From Candidatus Stygibacter frigidus (GTDB lineage Bacteria; Cloacimonadota; Cloacimonadia; Cloacimonadales; TCS61): a DNA stretch of 10,323 nt. A program made the position numbers and the translations under genes. Every line of letters starts with the position of its first letter. Within the stretch, counting starts at the first letter, position 1. The notes beneath the pieces are model-generated. The model did no database searches, was not told the origin of the DNA, and saw only the letters and a program-made list of their open reading frames with translations. The stretch is taken from contig JAVCCT010000155.1 in assembly GCA_030765325.1 (NCBI GenBank), positions 1 through 10,323 of the forward strand. Reading direction: 5' to 3'. Shown here piece by piece: positions 6,247 to 10,323 of this stretch.

Positions 6247-6684
6247 ATGAAAAAAATTATATTTGTTATTATTTTTATTATTTTTTTGAATTTATCGGGG
6301 GTAGAATTATTGATAGACAGCCCTGGTGAAAATCAAGTTACAGTACTTTCCTCAAATAACCAGAGAACACTGCTGGATTATGAGATCAATAAGGTGTCAA
6401 CAAAGTCAGTGATGATATCTGGAGAAGAATATAGTATATTGCATCTGGAATCTGAGTCAGTATTGAGCGTGAAGGGAGAGCCTGAACTGCCTGTGATGAG
6501 GCGAGGATTAATGATCGATGGCATAAGCAAAATGATAGTTAATATCATCGATTCAGAATATCAGGAATTTGACATGCTGCTGGCACCCAGTAAGGGTCCG
6601 GTATCATTTAATGATGATTATGATTCAATACCTTATTCTTTAGGGGAGTTTATAATCAAAACAGCATGTTTCCTAATGCAGTAG
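6247..6684 (+). CDS. C25 (gingipain-type) peptidase, N-terminal part before frameshift: signal peptide and propeptide
   Basis: A 145-residue open frame that is the front of the peptidase continued at 6666-9950. It begins with a strong signal peptide (MKKIIFVIIFIIFLNLSG) for export. VKGEPELPVMRRGLMI (about 75-90) is typical of gingipain-family propeptides. Residues 1-135 fit the family; the last ten (after EF at 134-135) are out-of-frame reading to a TAG. Adding one T to the run at 6649-6651 gives EFYNQNSMFPNAVANL and joins this frame to the next without a break. GGAGG lies 4 nt before the ATG. Read through, the precursor would have about 1234 residues. If the shift is real, this piece is an exported fragment with no catalytic domain. 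Confidence 0.85.
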   Translation: MKKIIFVIIFIIFLNLSGVELLIDSPGENQVTVLSSNNQRTLLDYEINKVSTKSVMISGEEYSILHLESESVLSVKGEPELPVMRRGLMIDGISKMIVNIIDSEYQEFDMLLAPSKGPVSFNDDYDSIPYSLGEFIIKTACFLMQ

Positions 6685-9600
6685 CAAACCTATCTGAACC
6701 CTATATAATGCGTGATTTCAGAGGTATTGATCTGCAGATCAACCCTGTGCAATATAATCCTGTAACGGGTAAGGTGCGGATATATAGTCATCTGGAAGTA
6801 GAAGTGATTGCTGATGGAGCATCAACCGTAAATACCAGAGGCGGCTATGCAGAAAATATGGTGAGAGATTTTAAGAATATGTACATGAGGCATTTTATAA
6901 ATTTCAATGAATATTTGAGTGCCACCCGATATCCTGAGCTTGGGGATATACCTGGGAAACTTCTGGTAGTCTGTTATGATGATTTTATGACAGCAATGGG
7001 ACCTTATGTAGATTGGAAAATACTGAAAGGAATAGAGACGGAAATCGTGGCAATATCTGATATTGGAACAACTAATACTCAACTTCAAAACTATCTGGAC
7101 AGCTATTATGCAGAAGATAATGAATTAGCCTGGGTATTATTTGTGGGAGATGCCCAGCAGATTCCAGTAATATATATGGTTAGTTCTACTTATGCTGGAG
7201 ATGGTTTTTACGCCGGTGTGGCTGGAACTGATAATTATGCAGATATCATGATCGGCAGGTTCAGTGCACAATCAATAGAAGATGTGGAAACACAGGTTGA
7301 TCGCAGCATTTATTATGAAAGAGATATAGTTGATGGCGACTGGATGCAGAAGGCAGCAGGAGTAGCATATAATGGTGGACCTGCCGGACAGCATTATGAA
7401 GGGGGCTGGGAGCATATGAATTACATCAGAGATGATCTTCTGGATTATGGATATTTACCAGTAGATCAGATATATGAAGGTCAGGGTGGGAGCACGCAAA
7501 TGCTTGCTAATGCGATAAATGAAGGCAGGGGTGTGATCAATTATCTGGGACATGGTGAAGACCAGAATTATTATTCGATTCCCTTTTATCAAGGGGATGT
7601 CTATGGCTTGGAGAACGTGGGGATGTTGCCTTTCATCTGTAATGGAGCTTGTCTAATAGGTAATTTTGCCACGCAGACCTGTTTTGCAGAATACTGGCTG
7701 CGAGCTACAAATGATGATGGAGATGCAATCGGAGCAATTGGCTTTTTAGCCAGCAGCATGTCTCAATGGATTGGTGATCCTGAATATGGTCAGGATGAAT
7801 TTGTAGATTTATTATGCGCAGAAGACAAGCAGACCCTGGGTGGTTTATGGTTTAACAGTATCAATTATGCAATTGAAGTGACGGGAAATTATGATGAGTT
7901 TTGCTGTTGGAATGTGTTTGGTGATCCTAATTTAATGGTTCGCACAAAAATCCCGGAAGAAATAGAATTAAGCCATATGCCGACAATATTTATGGGATTC
8001 TCTTCCTTTGAAATTGATGCTGGAGAGCCTGATATTCTGGTGAGTTTGACCAGAGATGGCGAAATCATCGCTTCCGGTTTTACAGATGATGATGGAATAA
8101 TTGACCTTGATATATCAGAAGCTGCTCAAATACCGGGATTTTTAACTATCACTGCCACAGGATTTAATAAATCCACTTTGATAGAAGAAATTCAGATGAT
8201 CCCGCCGGAAGGTGCTTATATATATCTTGATGAATATGAGCTTCATAGTGGTCTGGATGGAATTATCCACGCAGGAGAGACAGCCACGATGGATCTTAGT
8301 ATTACAAATTATGGTACTGATCAAGCCAGCAACGTGGAATTAGAAATGCAATTGGATGATGAATGGATTGAACTTGTAGATTGGCAAGAGGATATTGGTA
8401 ATCTTCAATCTCAGGAAAGCGTGTTCATCGAAAACGCTTTATGTTTTCAGGTTTCTGATGAGATTGAGTTTGCTCATCCATTCAGTGCAGAATTGATCTT
8501 TACCAGTGATGAAGCAACCTGGAGTTATCAGCTCTGGTTTTCCAGTTATGCTCCTAACGGTTTATGGATGTCACCATTAGAAATACAATATGAAATAGTG
8601 GAAGGCGACTCTGCTCAATTTGACTTGATCATCAGCAATTATCTGGAAGACACTGTGGAGTTGAACATTCGGCTGGAAGGTGAAGCAGAGCGAGATATTA
8701 CAGGTTCCACAGTTACCTGTGCAACCGCAGAATTTTTACCTGGTGGAACAGTGAACTGGATGTTTGAAGTAAGTAACCAAAGTGCAGATAATGAATGGAT
8801 TTCAGGAGTGGAAATAGATTTTCCTGATGCAGTTGATGTGCAGAATGTAACGCCATTTGCGGGAGCATCAGGCGGAGATATGGAGACAGAGAGTGAGCTG
8901 GGTGAAGGAGCGGAAATTTACTGGCTGGGTATTTCTCCCAATGGCTGGGGATATCTGCATGGAGGTGACACAGCAAATTGTGAGGTTGAATCTGAGATTG
9001 ACTATGCTGATCTGGATTCACTGGTGATAGAATGGCGATTGGATGGAGATAGCTATGGAGCAGATCCTCATGAAACAAGTGGTATTATAGACTTATATAA
9101 TCCGTTATCCTGGATATATCTGAATGATATTCATGATATAATCCCTGCTGGGTCATTTAGTGTGATCGAGATGGAATTTAACAGCAGACGTTTGACGCCT
9201 GGTGAGTATTCCTGTGATATAGTGATAACAGATGACAGGTTGGAATCCCGAGTGCCAGTACTGCTTACTGTGATCCCTCAATTTACTGATCTGGAGGTTG
9301 TTCCCGGTTTTGATACTAATATGGTGGGACCAGCATTTACGGGAGAGTTTGTATCATTTATATCAGATACACTTCACGTGATAAATGCAGGAAGTACAGA
9401 GGAATTTACATTACATTTGGAAACCAGTGAGATACCAGACGGCTGGAGTGTGTTATGGTGTCATGAATATGAAGATGCTTTATGTCATTTTCCAATTTCT
9501 CCCTGGAGCTTTGATTTTTTAGAGGATACAGATATTGGGATTAATTTCTCAATTAACTATAACAATAGTCCTGGGATGCTTGATCTAACATTATTCTGGT

Positions 9601-9950
9601 CAGCAGCGGGTATTGACGTTGTAGAGATGGAATTCACTTTCAGGACAGAGGATTTTGTAACTGATATTACTTATGGCGATATTGATGATAATGGTGACGT
9701 TGATGCGTTTGATGCTGCCACAGTGCTGCGGTATTTTGTGGGATTGGATACTCCTGGAGCACCTTTACCATGGGCAGAGTGGCGATTATGGCGAGCTGAT
9801 GTGGACGGAAATAGCAATGTTGAAGCTTATGATGCTTCGTTAATTTTGCAATACTCCGTAGGGCTTATCAATAGTTTCCCTGTTGAGAATCGCAGAACAT
9901 CAGTTTCACGCAAGATGAAAAAAAATCTATCTGGTAATAATATAAAATAG
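6666..9950 (+). CDS. C25 (gingipain-type) cysteine peptidase with C-terminal dockerin, main part after frameshift
   Basis: A 1094-residue open frame holding the rest of the propeptide (about 1-85), the C25 catalytic domain (about 95-428), Ig-like/CARDB-like beta domains (about 430-995) and a type I dockerin (1000-1069) with a basic tail. The catalytic dyad is visible: His296 in NYLGHG and Cys329 in CNGAC, at the spacing of the gingipain family. NVFGDPNLMV (416-425) ends the catalytic domain as in relatives. The dockerin has two calcium-loop repeats, GDIDDNGDVDAFD and ADVDGNSNVEAYD. C25 enzymes are secreted, usually calcium-stabilised endopeptidases acting outside the cell. Here a dockerin stands where Bacteroidetes members carry a type IX secretion signal, implying docking to a cohesin partner not present in the window. 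The ATG at 6666 has no ribosome-binding site and no signal peptide, so this is one gene with 6247-6684, broken by a one-base shift. Confidence 0.88.
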   Translation: MFPNAVANLSEPYIMRDFRGIDLQINPVQYNPVTGKVRIYSHLEVEVIADGASTVNTRGGYAENMVRDFKNMYMRHFINFNEYLSATRYPELGDIPGKLLVVCYDDFMTAMGPYVDWKILKGIETEIVAISDIGTTNTQLQNYLDSYYAEDNELAWVLFVGDAQQIPVIYMVSSTYAGDGFYAGVAGTDNYADIMIGRFSAQSIEDVETQVDRSIYYERDIVDGDWMQKAAGVAYNGGPAGQHYEGGWEHMNYIRDDLLDYGYLPVDQIYEGQGGSTQMLANAINEGRGVINYLGHGEDQNYYSIPFYQGDVYGLENVGMLPFICNGACLIGNFATQTCFAEYWLRATNDDGDAIGAIGFLASSMSQWIGDPEYGQDEFVDLLCAEDKQTLGGLWFNSINYAIEVTGNYDEFCCWNVFGDPNLMVRTKIPEEIELSHMPTIFMGFSSFEIDAGEPDILVSLTRDGEIIASGFTDDDGIIDLDISEAAQIPGFLTITATGFNKSTLIEEIQMIPPEGAYIYLDEYELHSGLDGIIHAGETATMDLSITNYGTDQASNVELEMQLDDEWIELVDWQEDIGNLQSQESVFIENALCFQVSDEIEFAHPFSAELIFTSDEATWSYQLWFSSYAPNGLWMSPLEIQYEIVEGDSAQFDLIISNYLEDTVELNIRLEGEAERDITGSTVTCATAEFLPGGTVNWMFEVSNQSADNEWISGVEIDFPDAVDVQNVTPFAGASGGDMETESELGEGAEIYWLGISPNGWGYLHGGDTANCEVESEIDYADLDSLVIEWRLDGDSYGADPHETSGIIDLYNPLSWIYLNDIHDIIPAGSFSVIEMEFNSRRLTPGEYSCDIVITDDRLESRVPVLLTVIPQFTDLEVVPGFDTNMVGPAFTGEFVSFISDTLHVINAGSTEEFTLHLETSEIPDGWSVLWCHEYEDALCHFPISPWSFDFLEDTDIGINFSINYNNSPGMLDLTLFWSAAGIDVVEMEFTFRTEDFVTDITYGDIDDNGDVDAFDAATVLRYFVGLDTPGAPLPWAEWRLWRADVDGNSNVEAYDASLILQYSVGLINSFPVENRRTSVSRKMKKNLSGNNIK

Positions 9951-9957
9951 TTATTTG

Positions 9958-9984
9958 TGCCCGGTGACAATGCCGGGCATTTTT
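9958..9984 (+). terminator. Rho-independent terminator after the C25 peptidase gene
   Basis: TGCCCGG (9958-9964) pairs perfectly with CCGGGCA (9973-9979) around an 8-nt loop and is followed at once by TTTTT. It begins 8 nt after the stop codon. Confidence 0.92.
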
Positions 9985-10050
9985 GTTTGCCCAGAATGCT
10001 TTTCTCATCCGTATCTTGGAACAGATAAACTGAAATTGATAATAGCTGGG

Positions 10051-10229
10051 ATGCGAGAATTTCTGGTGCAGAGTGGATGTGAATTTAAGCGGAAACACAA
10101 ATTGACAGATATCATAATAGCGACTTATAGAAGCGATTTGAAGCAATTTCAGTCATTTATGTAAAGTATTTTTTTCCTGATAGGATAATCAAACTATCCG
10201 AGACTGTTCAACATATTTTGAGGATTTTC
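10051..10229 (+). pseudogene. Degraded N-terminal fragment of a Xer-type tyrosine recombinase
   Basis: The frame from ATG 10051 reads MREFLVQSG and later IATYRSDLKQFQSFM before TAA at 10162. The last part matches the intact recombinase's TAYKGDLHQFSVFM (23-36). Moving to the frame beginning at 10161, the similarity goes on as VKYFFPDRIIKLSE, against VRYFPDGIIDLKEV (37-50) in the intact protein. So the core-binding domain is recognisable but broken by a stop/frameshift, and there is no catalytic domain. DNA similarity to 5331-5420 is also visible, for example CAATTTCAG and TTTATG blocks. It lies downstream of the C25 terminator and runs into the palindromic element. It may derive from another Xer paralogue rather than from the copy in this window. 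Confidence 0.6.
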
Positions 10230-10307
10230 ACCGTAGGTGATATTTATTTGTAGCCCCAGGTTGGAGCGGAGCGACAATCTGGGGCTTTATAATTTATATT
10301 CACCTAC
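10228..10307. repeat. Composite nested palindromic intergenic element
   Basis: The inner stem AGCCCCAGGTTG (10252-10263) pairs with CAATCTGGGGCT (10275-10286), 12 pairs with one G-U, around an 11-nt loop GAGCGGAGCGA. It is enclosed by outer arms GTAGGTGA (10233-10240) and TCACCTAC (10300-10307), perfect over 8 bp, with AT-rich sequence between. The left arm is also half of a local palindrome, TCACC-GTA-GGTGA (10228-10240). No open frame covers it. It looks like a REP/BIME or small MITE-type element; the inner hairpin could stop or stabilise transcripts. The T-run after it is short and interrupted. Confidence 0.6.
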
Positions 10308-10323
10308 CCGTCCCAAACACCGG

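Noticed and set aside
6643..6668. Programmed ribosomal frameshift joining the two peptidase frames
   Set aside because: GAG TTT ATA has no slippery heptamer for -1 slippage, and no obvious stimulator was seen. A mutation or sequence error is simpler.
9955..10164. A 69-codon plus-strand open frame as an independent gene
   Set aside because: It starts at TTG inside the terminator hairpin without a ribosome-binding site, and its end is the recombinase fragment. Treated as part of a pseudogene.

Overview
The window is AT-rich, compact bacterial chromosome with short leaders, good Shine-Dalgarno sites and both strands used. A MacB/FtsX-type permease, Hsp33, KsgA, a Xer recombinase, and a gingipain-type (C25) protease ending in a dockerin together suggest a Gram-negative member of the Bacteroidetes/Fibrobacteres-like (FCB) group. 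Candidatus Cloacimonadota is my best guess. No 16S gene is present, so this stays an inference.

Layout: (1) 1-1409, minus strand: 5' part of a large ABC-transporter permease, cut by the window edge. It has a near-consensus sigma-54 promoter (1443-1459) and two phased TGT-N10-ACA enhancer-like sites (1512-1548). (2) 1590-1666, minus: tRNA-Asp(GTC) with encoded CCA. (3) 1873-3561, plus: two-gene unit hslO (Hsp33) and rsmA/ksgA. (4) 3562-3703: convergent intergenic stretch with two copies of a degenerate 43-bp repeat. (5) 3704-4396, minus: a P-loop ATPase of the MinD/ParA-like (SIMIBI) type. (6) 4536-6189, plus: a secreted 5'-nucleotidase-like protein that seems to have lost its metal ligands, overlapping a XerC/XerD tyrosine recombinase by 20 nt. 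(7) 6247-9950, plus: one secreted C25 cysteine peptidase with a C-terminal dockerin, split into two frames by a single-base frameshift, with a second sigma-54-like promoter in front and a strong intrinsic terminator behind. (8) 9985-10323: a decayed Xer N-terminal fragment followed by a composite palindromic element at the window edge.

Functionally the window mixes housekeeping (tRNA-Asp, Hsp33 redox chaperone, KsgA ribosome maturation, Xer recombination) with cell-surface functions (permease, secreted protease, degenerate secreted phosphoesterase). The most notable points are the complete-looking sigma-54 plus enhancer architecture before the permease, a sigma-54-like site before the protease with almost the same leader length, and the protease lying between an intact recombinase and a broken recombinase fragment. 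I found no CRISPR array, no insertion sequence with a transposase, and no convincing wholly new system.
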